NCBI RefSeq assembly: GCF_037893015.1
Contig: NC_133658.1
Span: 282,184,875-282,248,874 of the forward strand
Direction: 5' to 3'
Length of the DNA stretch: 64,000 nt
Origin: Macrotis lagotis
Lineage: Eukaryota > Chordata > Mammalia > Peramelemorphia > Peramelidae
This document shows positions 12,701 through 21,903 of the stretch, piece after piece (the first letter of the stretch is position 1; each line of letters starts with the position of its first letter). A model generated the notes under the pieces. It worked only from the letters and a program-made list of their open reading frames with translations, was not told the origin of the DNA and made no database searches. The position numbers and the translations under genes were made by a program.

Positions 12701-13864
12701 TGCAAGGCAAATGGGGTTAAGTGGCTTGCCCAAGGCCACACAGCTAGGTAATTATTAAGTGTCTGAGACCGGATTTGAACCCAGGTACTCCTGACTCCAG
12801 GGCCCATACTTTATCCACTATGCCACCTAGCCACCCCCTATTTTCTATTACCTTTTAATGATGAAGGGACCTGTTCAGTAAGGGCAGCTTGGACATAAAA
12901 CTACCTTATCTTAACTATAACCTAACTAGGTTCAAGCCCTGAAGCCTTCTATATGCAAATAGCAAGGATTGATAATTCTATTTCTAAGAAAAGAGGAACA
13001 GGTTCAACCCCCCCCCCCCTTGGTTAAAAGATGTGATGATAGTCAATAGAAATGGCTACTAAATTTGAAAACATTTTAATCTTGAAACATCTTATTAAGG
13101 CGATTATTTTTATGTAAAAATTATCTAAGAATATACATAGTTTAAAAGCAATTTGTCCAAAAGTGGTCATAAAGAAAAGACTTATTTGAAAATCCAAAGG
13201 AAGCCCTCAACTTTGCACAGTGAAGGAGATTACCACAGTGGGGCACTGTAGAAAGATTTAGAGTCAGAAGACTTGCGGGGGGGGGGGGGGGGGGGGGGGG
13301 GCGGGGGCGGAGGCGGCTCCAATTCCAGATCTGCTACATCTTACCTCTGTGACCTTAGGCAAATCTGTCACTATCTCCAATGTAAAATGACCAGATTGAT
13401 ATGAATAGCCTTTAAGGTTCTTCAGAATTCTAAATTTAAATGGCTATGATCTATGACAAGCAGCAAGGTGGTACAATGGATAGAATGCTGGGCATGAAAT
13501 TAGGAAGACTCAGTGAGTTCAAATCAAGTTTAAGATATTTACTATCTGTGTGACTCTCGGCAAATCATTTAACCCTGTCCCTCAGTTTTCTCATCTATAA
13601 AATGCCTGGAGAAGGACAAACCACTCTAGTATCTTTACCAAGAAAACCCCAAATAGGGATCCAAAGAGTCGGACATGACCAAAACCTCAGAAGAAAAAAT
13701 AATCTGACAAGAAGGAAATCAGCTATAAACTCACCTGCTTCTGAATTGGAATCAAGATTTGAATCGGAACCTACAACTTCAATTGTTGCAATGTTAGGAT
13801 CCAAAATCCTTTCTAGATTCTTGATTTGTTTTGTGATCTTCTCTCTCTCTGCATCTAAATCCAT
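738..13864 (-). CDS. SNAPC4: SNAPC4 (SNAP190), 5' coding part, first ~207 residues
   Basis: Largest subunit of the snRNA-activating protein complex, which binds the proximal sequence element of snRNA genes in the nucleus and serves both RNA polymerase II and III. Coding exons on the minus strand, in order: 13735-13864 (ATG at 13862-13864, exon extends to 13866), 10992-11032, 9971-10135, 2423-2548, 1706-1784 and 738-819. Every junction has AG/GT borders and keeps frame (phases 1, 0, 0, 0, 1, 2). The protein starts [20 protein letters not shown], then has an acidic stretch ([12 protein letters not shown]), then [38 protein letters not shown] and [13 protein letters not shown]. These match human SNAPC4 as I remember it. 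This N-terminal part is where the smaller subunits bind; the Myb repeats lie further on, outside the window. The 41-nt second coding exon is short and less like human. An in-frame ATG just upstream (MSD...) is removed by splicing if the acceptor at 13867-13868 is used. The gene continues past position 1. Confidence 0.93.
1138..1306 (+). repeat. tRNA-derived SINE (WSINE1-like)
   Basis: Sense copy with A-box-like start, B box GGTTCAAATCC and an A-rich tail. It lies in a SNAPC4 intron, antisense to the gene. Family name from memory. Confidence 0.8.
1323..1526 (+). repeat. longer SINE with CAGTTTCCTCATCTG core and RTE-like tail, 5' part poor
   Basis: Holds CAGTTTCCTCATCTGTAAAA, GGCAAACCACTCCAG and a tail of the GGATCCAAAGAG type. 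This resembles the BovB/RTE-tailed SINEs of marsupials, which RTE elements mobilise. Confidence 0.7.
2640..3300 (-). repeat. L2 LINE 3' region, antisense relic
   Basis: Reads as the reverse of the common L2 3' end: a TATTTAGCACTTACTCCATG-type start, then CTCAAGGAGATTGCATTCTA, then a long stretch like 'gagtttattgag...gagtgaaac'. Much diverged, so ancient. Confidence 0.65.
4221..4372 (-). repeat. WSINE1-like SINE inside L1
   Basis: Near-consensus antisense copy starting with a T run and ending CACCTAGCCACCCC. It interrupts the L1 ORF2 relic, so it is younger than that L1. Confidence 0.9.
5479..5623 (-). repeat. older diverged SINE inside L1
   Basis: Antisense copy with CTTGCCCAAGATCCCACAGC and TTTGAACTCAGGTCTCCTGA. 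More diverged than its neighbours. Confidence 0.8.
6178..6334 (-). repeat. WSINE1-like SINE inside L1
   Basis: Antisense copy with T run, ACAGCTAGGTAATTATTAAG and CTGACTCCAGGGCCGGTGCT; third SINE in the same L1. Confidence 0.88.
8348..9572 (+). mobile_element. L1 LINE 3' end, 5'-truncated, with duplicated tail
   Basis: Sense L1 that encodes the ORF2 C-terminal end: [36 protein letters not shown] and an IYCWWSCEL-like motif, with several stops. It is flanked by a clear 12-bp target-site duplication, AAAAGAGCAGTG at 8336-8347 and 9573-9584. The last part exists twice in tandem (9341-9459 and 9460-9572). It is antisense to SNAPC4 and sits just 5' (in gene sense) of the other L1. Confidence 0.9.
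9634..9732 (+). repeat. 3' part of a SINE
   Basis: Holds CTCAGACACTTAATAATTAC, then a C-rich and A-rich tail. The 5' half is missing. Confidence 0.75.
11286..11534 (+). repeat. RTE-tailed SINE
   Basis: Full-length-like sense copy: CAGTGGATAGAGTACTGG start, GGCAAACCACTCCAGTATC core, and a tail ending near GAGTAACAA. Confidence 0.8.
11545..11890 (-). repeat. L2 LINE relic, antisense
   Basis: Reverse of L2 3' sequence: CTGTCCCTGTCCTCAAGAAG followed by the 'aagtcttgaagaaaaccaaggat' type stretch. Confidence 0.55.
11914..12076 (-). repeat. WSINE1-like SINE with 15-bp target-site duplication
   Basis: Antisense copy bordered by TATAATATTGCTTTA at 11899-11913 and 12077-12091. The perfect duplication suggests a fairly young insertion. 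Confidence 0.93.
12300..12540 (-). repeat. MIR SINE relic, antisense
   Basis: CATTTTACAGAGGTGGAAAC and GCTCAAGGTCACAGCTAGAA mark an antisense MIR. A short local duplication, GGTATGCAAAGCACT, lies at its start. Confidence 0.75.
12688..12839 (-). repeat. WSINE1-like SINE with 17-bp target-site duplication
   Basis: Antisense, near consensus. Flanked by ATTTTCTATTACCTTTT at 12671-12687 and 12840-12856. Confidence 0.93.
13235..13440 (+). repeat. MIR-like SINE relic interrupted by a G run
   Basis: GTGACCTTAGGCAAATC and the following 'tgtaaaatgacc' are MIR-like. Positions 13277-13301 are 25 consecutive G, then C, then more G-rich bases. Confidence 0.5.
13457..13693 (+). repeat. RTE-tailed SINE next to SNAPC4 first coding exon
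   Basis: Sense copy with CTCAGTTTTCTCATCTATAA and the RTE-type tail AAAGAGTCGGACATGACC. It ends about 40 bp from the splice donor of the first coding exon (13735). Confidence 0.82.
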
Positions 13865-14119
13865 GTCTGACATAATAAAATAGACAGTAACAATATAACA
13901 GACATTAATATTAACAAAAAGTCCAATTAATTTCTGATTTGAGATAAAGTTAAAGTACATTTTAGATGGTACTTGGAACAATTTCTATTATCTTTCATAA
14001 ACAAATGAATTTTGAATTTAATTCAATACTTCAAGAATTTACTGATTTCATCAATGTAAGTATTCTCTATAGCCACAGATCTCAATCCCTCTGTGACAGC
14101 AGATTGTCTTTGAAAATTG

Positions 14120-14600
14120 CAGTCCACTAGACACAGCTGAGTTTTGAATTTCTAGAATGTACCATTCTGGAAAGTATTTTGGAACTATGGATTAAATGTG
14201 CATGGACACATATGCCACAAAGAGATCAAAGAAAAAAAGACTTGTGTCTAAAAAAAAAAATTTATAAATCATTTTGGAGGAACAAAAACTGAAAACTGAG
14301 GGAGTTCCCATCAATGAGAGAATGGCTAAACAAATTATGGCAATTAAATGTAATGTTATTGTACCATGAGGATTGAAATGGACACTTTCTAAGAAGAGTT
14401 GAAAGTCCCATATGAACTAATTCAAAATGAAGTGAGCAGAATGAGGACAATTTATACAGTAACTGCTTTATAAAGAAAAACAACTCTGAAAGACTTGAGA
14501 ACACTGATCAATACAATGACAAACCATGATTCTAGCAGACCTGCTTTCTACCTCCTGCCAGAGAGCTGATGGACTCAAGATGGAGAATGAGATACATATA
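14120..14600 (+). repeat. diverged L1 3'-end fragment
   Basis: Holds stretches like 'ccatcaatgagagaatggctaaa' and 'aaatgaagtgagcagaatgagga', which correspond to the end of L1 ORF2 as seen in the cleaner copies at 8.3 and 27.3 kb. Confidence 0.6.
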
Positions 14601-14628
14601 TTTAAGTATACATATTTGTGAGGAGGGT

Positions 14629-14760
14629 AAGGGCAGCCAGGTAGAGCACTAGATAGAACAAAGATCCTGGAGTTAGGTAGACCTAAGTTCAAATCCAATC
14701 TCAGACACTTAATTGCCTAGCTTTGTTGACCTTGGGCAAGTCACTTAACTGCACAGCCCT
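14629..14760 (+). repeat. diverged SINE
   Basis: Sense, with AAGTTCAAATCCAATCTCAG and GACCTTGGGCAAGTCACTTA. Confidence 0.7.
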
Positions 14761-15959
14761 GGAAATCAGAGGAAGAAAAAACAAATGCTTGTGAAATGAA
14801 CAAAATAAAGGTAATTTTTTTTTAATTGTTGAGGGTAAAAAAAAAAATCATGTAACCAGTCCAAGCTGAGTCACTCCAAACTTAACAAGACTAGTTCCCT
14901 GGACAATAGAAAATAAGAGTCCTTTTTGCCAGGCTTGTACTCTTAAGACTTTGGAGCTTTTTTCAAAAGTCACATATGTTGTTAAGCTCAAAATATATGT
15001 TTTTAAAATGAACTTTCCAAATTTCTTTATCAGGTTCAAGCCTGTAATTTTTTCCACGTGGGAAGCTCCCAGTATAGAAACTTTTCCCACTGATATAAAT
15101 ATGGAATTAATAAAATCAGCAAGGTGTCCGAGGCTCTGAGTGGTTACAAGGCTTTACTATGATTAAATAACTAAGTATGTATCAGAAGTTGAAATAAAAG
15201 TCATCCTAATCCCAAAGCTGGCCTTCTATCCTGTCACTGTGCCACAAGGCCTCTGCAAATGAAGGTAGAAGCAATCTGTATAATTTCTTGTAGGCAAGTA
15301 AAAAAGAACGTTTTATTTTGAATCGTATATTTAATACCTGAAAAAAAGAAGACCAAGTATCAAAATATCTGCAGCTTCTTCATTTTCTATTGCTCCCTCC
15401 CCACTAACTCAGAGGAATTACTTAGCACATACTAATTCGTTACTTCAAGTGATAAGCAGTCTTTATTTTGTTCCTACATCTAACCTTAGACTACAAGACT
15501 GCCCTTAAATGCAGCCACACGATGATTTGCCTAACTTGGGTCATACAATGTACCCTTAATAGATATTCTATAAATGGAGACTGAAGGTAATTGGTACAGG
15601 ATTTAGTGCAACCTACTTCTATCCTGAAGTGAGAACTCAAAATACTGTCTTGAGAAAATATCTTTCCAGCCTCTCCTCTGCATTTGTTGTCCAGTCTGAT
15701 TTAAAATCCAAGAATATGCTGTTCCTCTCAGGATAATCTCACTTTAATCTCATTACCACACTGCCTACTCAAGCCTTAACAGATACTTTTACCCTCAAGT
15801 ATCAAACTCCTAAGCAAAGTTTTTCTTTATAAAGGGCAGAAACTGAAATTTTGGACTCACTCCACTTTGTATCTGTGGCTGTCTCCTTTCAACCTGAGTC
15901 AACAAGATGCCCCAAGCATGTTCCTCAGGCTTCCTTTTGTATGATGTATCCTTCCACTA
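14761..15959. other. SNAPC4 5' intron, little recognisable
   Basis: A/T-rich unique-looking sequence. A diverged SINE-like end may lie around 15180-15255. I see no exon here. Confidence 0.4.
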
Positions 15960-16055
15960 TAAAGTAAAACCCCATGGGCAGGGACTTTCTTTATATTCTA
16001 TCCCTACCAGCACTTAGCACAGTACTTGGCACATAGTAAAAGCTTAATATTTACC
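15960..16055 (+). repeat. L2 LINE 3' end
   Basis: GGGCAGGGACTTTCTTTATA then CAGTACTTGGCACATAGTAA is the usual L2 3' terminus. Confidence 0.65.
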
Positions 16056-16439
16056 CAAGGGGGATTAGAAAAGTAATCATCAACCAAATCCAATTCAATA
16101 TTTGTTTTGTCACAAAAAGTAACTTTTCTTTTAAAATTTTTTATTAACTTCTCTTAATGACATATTTCATTTGGTTTCTAAGTTCTTCTTCCAAAATTAA
16201 CAAGACGAATATAGCTCCTTTAAAGTAAGGATTATATCTTATTTTATCTTTAGATCTTCCCGTGTCACATGAACAGAATGAATTTGATAAAACTTCTACT
16301 GAAAAGATCCAGATTTGGTTTTCCCAAGTAACAGAATATTGCATACCATAATCAGTGCTATCAGGGGTCTCAATATCTTGCAATGACTCACAATTTGGCC
16401 TTAAGACATTTGCTATTATCCCTAAATATCACATATTAT

Positions 16440-16925
16440 TTCTTTCCTCTGATATTGTCACCACCTTAGTGCAGGCCCTCATTACCTATCCCTGGAATTA
16501 AGAGTAGCCTTCTGGGTGAAATTCCACAAGTCTCTCCACTCTAGTCCATTTGCTACTTAGCTGTCAAAGTGATCTTCCTAAAAAGTGCAGATCTAACTCT
16601 CACTACTTCTCCCCTTCTCTCCATTCAGTAAACAGTGGCTTCCAATGAACAGAATCAAATATCCATCTTGCTTGGCTTTTAAAGTCCTGTAAAACCTAGC
16701 CCTTCCTGCCTTTCCTGACTCCTTAATCCTACTTAACTCTCTAAAGCACCGGCTTTGCTATTCCTCCAACAAGACAGTCCATCTTCCTAGTCCCGGAATT
16801 TTCAATGATGACTTCCCATGCCTGGAACTCTCTCCTTTTCGATTCAGACTCCTGGTTGCCTTGAGGATCGACCAAAAATTTCACCTTCTGGAAGAAGTCC
16901 AAGCTGATTCCCCTTAATCTACCGC
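16440..16925 (+). repeat. L2 LINE 3' region
   Basis: Sense stretch with GTGATCTTCCTAAAAAGTGC, CATGCCTGGAACTCTCTCC and a 'ggaagaagtccaagctgattcccc'-type part, matching L2 3' sequence. Confidence 0.6.
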
Positions 16926-17149
16926 CGGTGCTCTTTTGATTATTTCCGAGTTATCCTGTGTCTATCTCCTTCAAACATGGCTGTTTCCTGTTGGGTTGTG
17001 AGCTAGCCTTCCATCGCATGCTCCCTCGGTGCTTGGCGCCCAGTAGGCCTTTACAAAATGCTCGCTGGTTTGGGGCTTGTTAAATGACAGGTAGGGAGTC
17101 ATGCTACACTCCACATCCCTTGCGCATGAAAGACAACGGAATTCAGTTG

Positions 17150-17960
17150 TCCCGCACATTAAGGTTCATAAAATGCTTTTCCTCCCAGCCCTGCGAGGGG
17201 AGCACGAGTATCTCCCATCATGCAGGAGAAAAATGAGGTTCCGACAAGTCCAGGCCGTTGGGACGGAGAGCTTAACCACGTGCAGCCCCGAGCCCCGGTT
17301 CTGGCACCGCCACTTGCAGGTGCCGGGAGGCGTTCTCCATCTCCCCTCGGGGCATTTCATTCCGCCGCAAGCCGCCCCCGGCCTCCATCTCAGGCCTCCC
17401 CCCTCCTCGCTGCCCGAGTCTCTCCACCTCTTCGCAGCTCCCCCACCCAAAAGGTATTCGGCCTGAGCCGCCTTCCCGCCGCCCTCCAAGGGCCTTTCCC
17501 CTTCCGCCCCCCGCCCCGGCCGGCGCGGCCCCGCTACCTCGGAGTGCGGCTGCTCACCGTCCAGCGCCAGGCGAGCCGGAGGAAGGGCCCCGCCGCACGG
17601 TCTTCCGGCTTTCAACGGAAGTCGCTCCACGCCCCCCTCTCACCGACCGGAAAGCCCGCCCCGGGCGCCAGGAGGGCGGGGCGGTCGTGCGCGCGGCTCC
17701 TGGAAGCTGGGGAGGAGGAGGAGGAGGAGGAAGGACACTCGGACGCAGAGAACCGGTGGGTGACCCAGGACCATCCCCCAAAGAAACGCCTCTTCCCTCC
17801 CGGTTTTTCCGGAGCTCAGGGCACTCCCCTCCCCACCCCCGGGCGGTAGCTTCCCCGGCTGCGCAGGCCCTGCCCGGTCTGTGACATCCCCTGGGCGTGT
17901 CACCTCCCCGTTCCTGCTTAGGGCCCAATTCTGGAGGAGCCCCCCCCCCCCCCGGAGCCC
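17150..17960 (-). promoter_or_regulatory. CpG island, SNAPC4 promoter
   Basis: Dense CpG and G+C, in contrast to the A/T-rich flanks. Two ETS-type motifs lie at 17602-17609 (CTTCCGGC) and about 17613-17620 (ACGGAAGT). The position, 3.7 kb upstream of the first coding exon on the minus strand, fits the SNAPC4 promoter. Overlapping long open frames here are what one expects in CpG-rich DNA. Confidence 0.75.
17558..17630 (-). other. SNAPC4: probable SNAPC4 5' noncoding exon
   Basis: On the minus strand the sequence CTGGACG is followed by a good donor, GTGAGC (17552-17557). A noncoding exon ending here and spliced to the acceptor at 13867 would put the ATG 2 nt into the next exon. The transcription start is a guess from the ETS motifs. 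Confidence 0.5.
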
Positions 17961-18059
17961 TTCTGGAACCATCGACATCACAATCCAGGCCTTTTCCCTT
18001 GAATGTGAGGAGCCTTCTTCACCACCCCAGGGGTGGGGGAGCATCGCTGTCTTTAACAC

Positions 18060-18825
18060 GATGAAGGCAGGCCTTGAGCCACGCAGCCGGTAGCGCCGCC
18101 TCCCACTACTCGCCTGGGCTCATCTTTTAAGGCCGGCTTTGGAGTGGGACTGCAGGTGGGGGAAGTGGGGATGGGAAAGTAACGTCACTGGAAGACTTTA
18201 AGTAGTTTGGGTACTGCTATTACTTTAGCAGCAAAGAGTGTAACCTTATCATATAATTTAGAAGTCTTGGGGAGCTGCTGAGGCTGAAAAATTATTTTCC
18301 CAGTTGCCATTCTGTCGATGAGCCTCTCCAAACCCGAACTGGATTGGTACTGGAACTGGAGTTCATCAATGCGCCCATATCCCCCAACAGTTGGCAGCTT
18401 GATAAAATTGCTGTCACTGATGCCACAGCCTTCAAGAACTCAGGATCACCTTCGTGCCATCCAGGATGAGTCATTAGAGTAGGACTTTAATGGAGAGAAA
18501 GGAAAATGTGGAAAGGTTAACAATAAAATGTAGGTAGGCTTGAAGTGTTGAAGAAAATTATTACTAATACTGTACTCTGAGACTTAGGTTTAAGTCTTCT
18601 AGAAATAATTTAATTCAATGTTAATCTAAATCTGAATCGTTTCTAGTTCGAAGAGATGACCAGTCTGGCATAGTTCCTGACATCCTCAAATATGACTGCC
18701 CCATTTCAAATAACATAGGAATCTTGTACTAGGAAAGGAGATCTTAAAATACAGCCTGGATTAAGATTCCAGAATTGGGTAAGCAAGTTTAAGATCCCAT
18801 TCCTTCTGGACTATTCCCCTATTTT
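18060..18825. other. SNAPC4-ENTR1 spacer with an unassigned coding-like block
   Basis: Mostly unique sequence. Positions 18300-18480 on the plus strand are open in two frames and locally GC-richer; see findings. No repeat recognised. Confidence 0.35.
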
Positions 18826-19025
18826 TTGTCTTGTCTGATTCTTTGGGGTTTTCTTGATAAAATTCTGGAGTGCTTTGCCATTTCCTTCTCTAGGTCATTT
18901 TATAGTAAGGAAACAAGATTAAGCTGATTTGCTAAGGGTCACACTAGAACTAGTGTCTGAAGCTAGATTTGAAGTCAGGTCCTTCCTGACACCAGGCCCA
19001 TACTCCTTCCACTTAGTTGCCCAAC
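18826..19025 (-). repeat. RTE-tailed SINE, antisense
   Basis: Reverse of GGCAAAGCACTCCAG and the 'gaaatggcaaa' core, ending in a GGGCAACTAAG-like start at about 19025. Confidence 0.75.
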
Positions 19026-20919
19026 CCTGGTTGTACTTCTGAAACAGAACTGAGTGACCTTCCTTTCCAAAGATAGTGGAATCCTTTCCAAATGAAGACA
19101 AATTGTGTACTAACCAGCATATCATATAGGTAAAGGGGAGACTATCCACAGATGGGTCAGTGACCAAAATACTTCAGGGGCAAGGAAAGGCAGTGGTTGT
19201 AAAGATTAGTTATTCTTTGTTTAAAAGATTTGGTACTACCTTTAATCCATTTCCCCAAGAAAAGAAAGTTCATCCTGACCTAACACTCACCTCTCCAAAA
19301 TAGTACTTTTTAACATTTTCAGTTTTACTATAAATAATTAAATATGTTCCAAAGGGGTCAGTTCTATTGTAACTGGAATGATGATGTTCCTGGGAGAGGA
19401 GATAAAATCTTCCAGAAGCAAAGAATGCAAAAAGCAACATAGGACCCTAAAAGAGGCATGGTGGCATAGTATCCATAGTGAATGTACTTGTGAGTCAGAA
19501 AGACCAGCTTTAGGATCTGAACTCTGTCATTTTGCTAACAGAAATTATCACTAGTTAAGTAAGCAGAGCTATAAGCCCTCTTACTCTAAAACAATTATTT
19601 CCTGCCTTGATAGTTTCCTTGATCTGCCTAGTAGTTTCCTAAAGATCTTTTTTTCTGGAGGGAGGGGTGTTCTTCCTAAGGGATATGGACAGAAACAATC
19701 TCAATTAACATTCTAATGTTGCTTAATAAATACTTGTGATCTACTAACACAAATAGTTTGCCTCTGAAATCAGCTGACTCTGGTGTGGAAGTGGAAGAAA
19801 GTGGAATTTAGTAGTTGGTGTAGATGGGGTCCCATAAGAAAACACTTCTTATTTATTGAAAACTACTCATTTCCTGTTAAATGTATAATGCAGGGGCATT
19901 TTTAGAAAAAATACCAACTTAATTGTTAACTGCAATCTGATTACAAGCAATATATATGGCAACCATTTAATAAAATGATTGCATTGTAGCCCTTTCACAT
20001 TGTCTCATTCTGTCGGTAAGGGGACAATGTAAATAATATAGGCACCGTCCTGTTTTACAAATTACAATTGGAGAAAGAGTTCCATGAAGTTAAAGGATAC
20101 CATCTAAGAGTGCACTGCCTAGAACTGAAGCCTCCTTGCTAGACTCTGGTTCAGTACATTTCCCACTAGAACACACTGTCAAGGATAGAAATCCACTTTG
20201 ATAAAAGAAGCAGTAAGCTACATTTTAACACTTGCATCCATCATGTTAGGTATTAAGCAGTACAAGTATTTTGACAAGCATTTTTGTAAGCCAGAATTAT
20301 AATGCCTAGCAGTAATATGAATGCCTTGCATTTTACACAACTTTTTGTTTGAAACCCAATTTTTTTACTTCAGTAAGACCAATCTGATCTGCAAGAATCA
20401 AAGTGCAAAAAGTTGTATACAACAATTACAGCTACCATTATAGATTAGACAGGGCTGTCCAAAATGTAGCTGCAGAGAGATTTTATGCAGTCTCCTGTGG
20501 GTTTACTAAATGCTTTAGTAAACGAAGCAAACTATTACAGAGCTCTCATTAAAATGGCAAATCAAAATATATTGTCTATTATTTCAATAAAAACTTTTAA
20601 AAGTAAGGTTGGATAGTCTTGGGTTAGATATCTCCATTTGGGTCAGATGGCTTTCCCTAATTGATAACCATAACCTGTACCACTAGTCCCAGCCAGTTGT
20701 CTTGCAGATATACCTTGCTGATCTTAAGCAGCAGGCAAACTCAGTCAGTAAAAATCAATCAATCAAAAATAAATTTGTCAAGCAACCAAAAGGAAATATC
20801 CTGCCGGTGATGAAATAGTATTAAGGTCTGAACATGAAGGGCAGCTGGTTTTATAAGAAATGAAGGTGCAAACATCCTCATGTAGCAAATTATCAAAGCT
20901 GTAGCATTATACAAGTAGG
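19026..20919. other. spacer beyond the ENTR1 3' end
   Basis: Unique-looking A/T-rich DNA with old MIR-like traces (about 19455-19560 and 20000-20170). No open frame that resembles a gene. Confidence 0.4.
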
Positions 20920-21903
20920 GAAAAAAACTACAATTTATTAAAAAAAAAAACATTTACATCAAACAGCAAAAGAACTATAGAATTTTAATGCCTTTACCCA
21001 AATCATAGCAAAGTTCTGGAAAGGCACAGGATAGAATGTTCCCAGAACAACCTGAAATGTTTTAAAACTCTTGCATCCTAAATTATTTGCTGTATAAAAT
21101 GTCGTTTGAAAAGTTTAGCAATACACCAAAGCAGAAGAGTTGATATTTACATAGTAAAAAACCTGGTAAAAAGGTACACTTAATGCCTTTAACACTATGG
21201 AATGTTAACTCAACAATTCCTGCAGCAAGCTCAAAAGAGCAAAGCATTGGTACTTAATGGATCTGTTACAACTTGTAGCACTTTTAATTGGTACCTATGT
21301 ATATATGTTTTTAAACTATATTTCTTGAAGGCACAAGTTTGTAAGTGTGAACCTTCAAGTCTTTAGTAATATTGGGAGATATTTTAGAGGCACAGATTCC
21401 CTAAGGTAAAAGTCAGTAGTATCTATTATAAACATTCTGTGTTATAATTTTTAAATCTTTTTTTTCTTAATGGAGTGCTAACAAAAGACACTCAATTTAG
21501 GTTCATCTTGTAATTAATATTCAGGAAATACTATTTCAAACACTAGAGAGCAATACTTATACCAGAACTCATTTTCATGTTTAGAAAATTCCTTAAAAAC
21601 AGATTAGTTCCTCCCCCTTTACAACTGTTGGTAAGAGTCTTTGTTTATTAGAATTTGTGAAATAATGACAGTTCACCTAAAAGAGTTAATATAAACTGTA
21701 GACCCACCTCAAGTCCAAAAGTTGCTACCCCAACTGAGTTTTAAGGCTAATAACCCTGGTTTTAGGTCATGAAATTTGTATATCGTGATGAGTACAGAGG
21801 AAGACGACTGCATATTTAAAGACAATTGTATTCCCCAAGTAAAGCAAGAAGTGATTTCAGCACTTAAGCAGAACTTTAAGTTAGAAGACATTTCAGCAGT
21901 TTG
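20920..21903 (-). other. ENTR1: ENTR1 3' UTR with candidate poly(A) signals
   Basis: Begins after the TGA at 21904-21906. AATAAA on the minus strand occurs at 20934-20939 and at 21644-21649. I favour the farther one because it is followed by a T-rich stretch, but RNA data would have to decide. Confidence 0.5.

Noticed and set aside
13602-13883. Plus-strand open frame opposite the first SNAPC4 coding exon
   Set aside because: Antisense shadow of a SINE and of the SNAPC4 exon.
17166-18059. Several long overlapping open frames on both strands
   Set aside because: They lie in the SNAPC4 CpG island, where stop codons are rare by composition. The translations are low-complexity Pro/Arg/Gly and match nothing I know.
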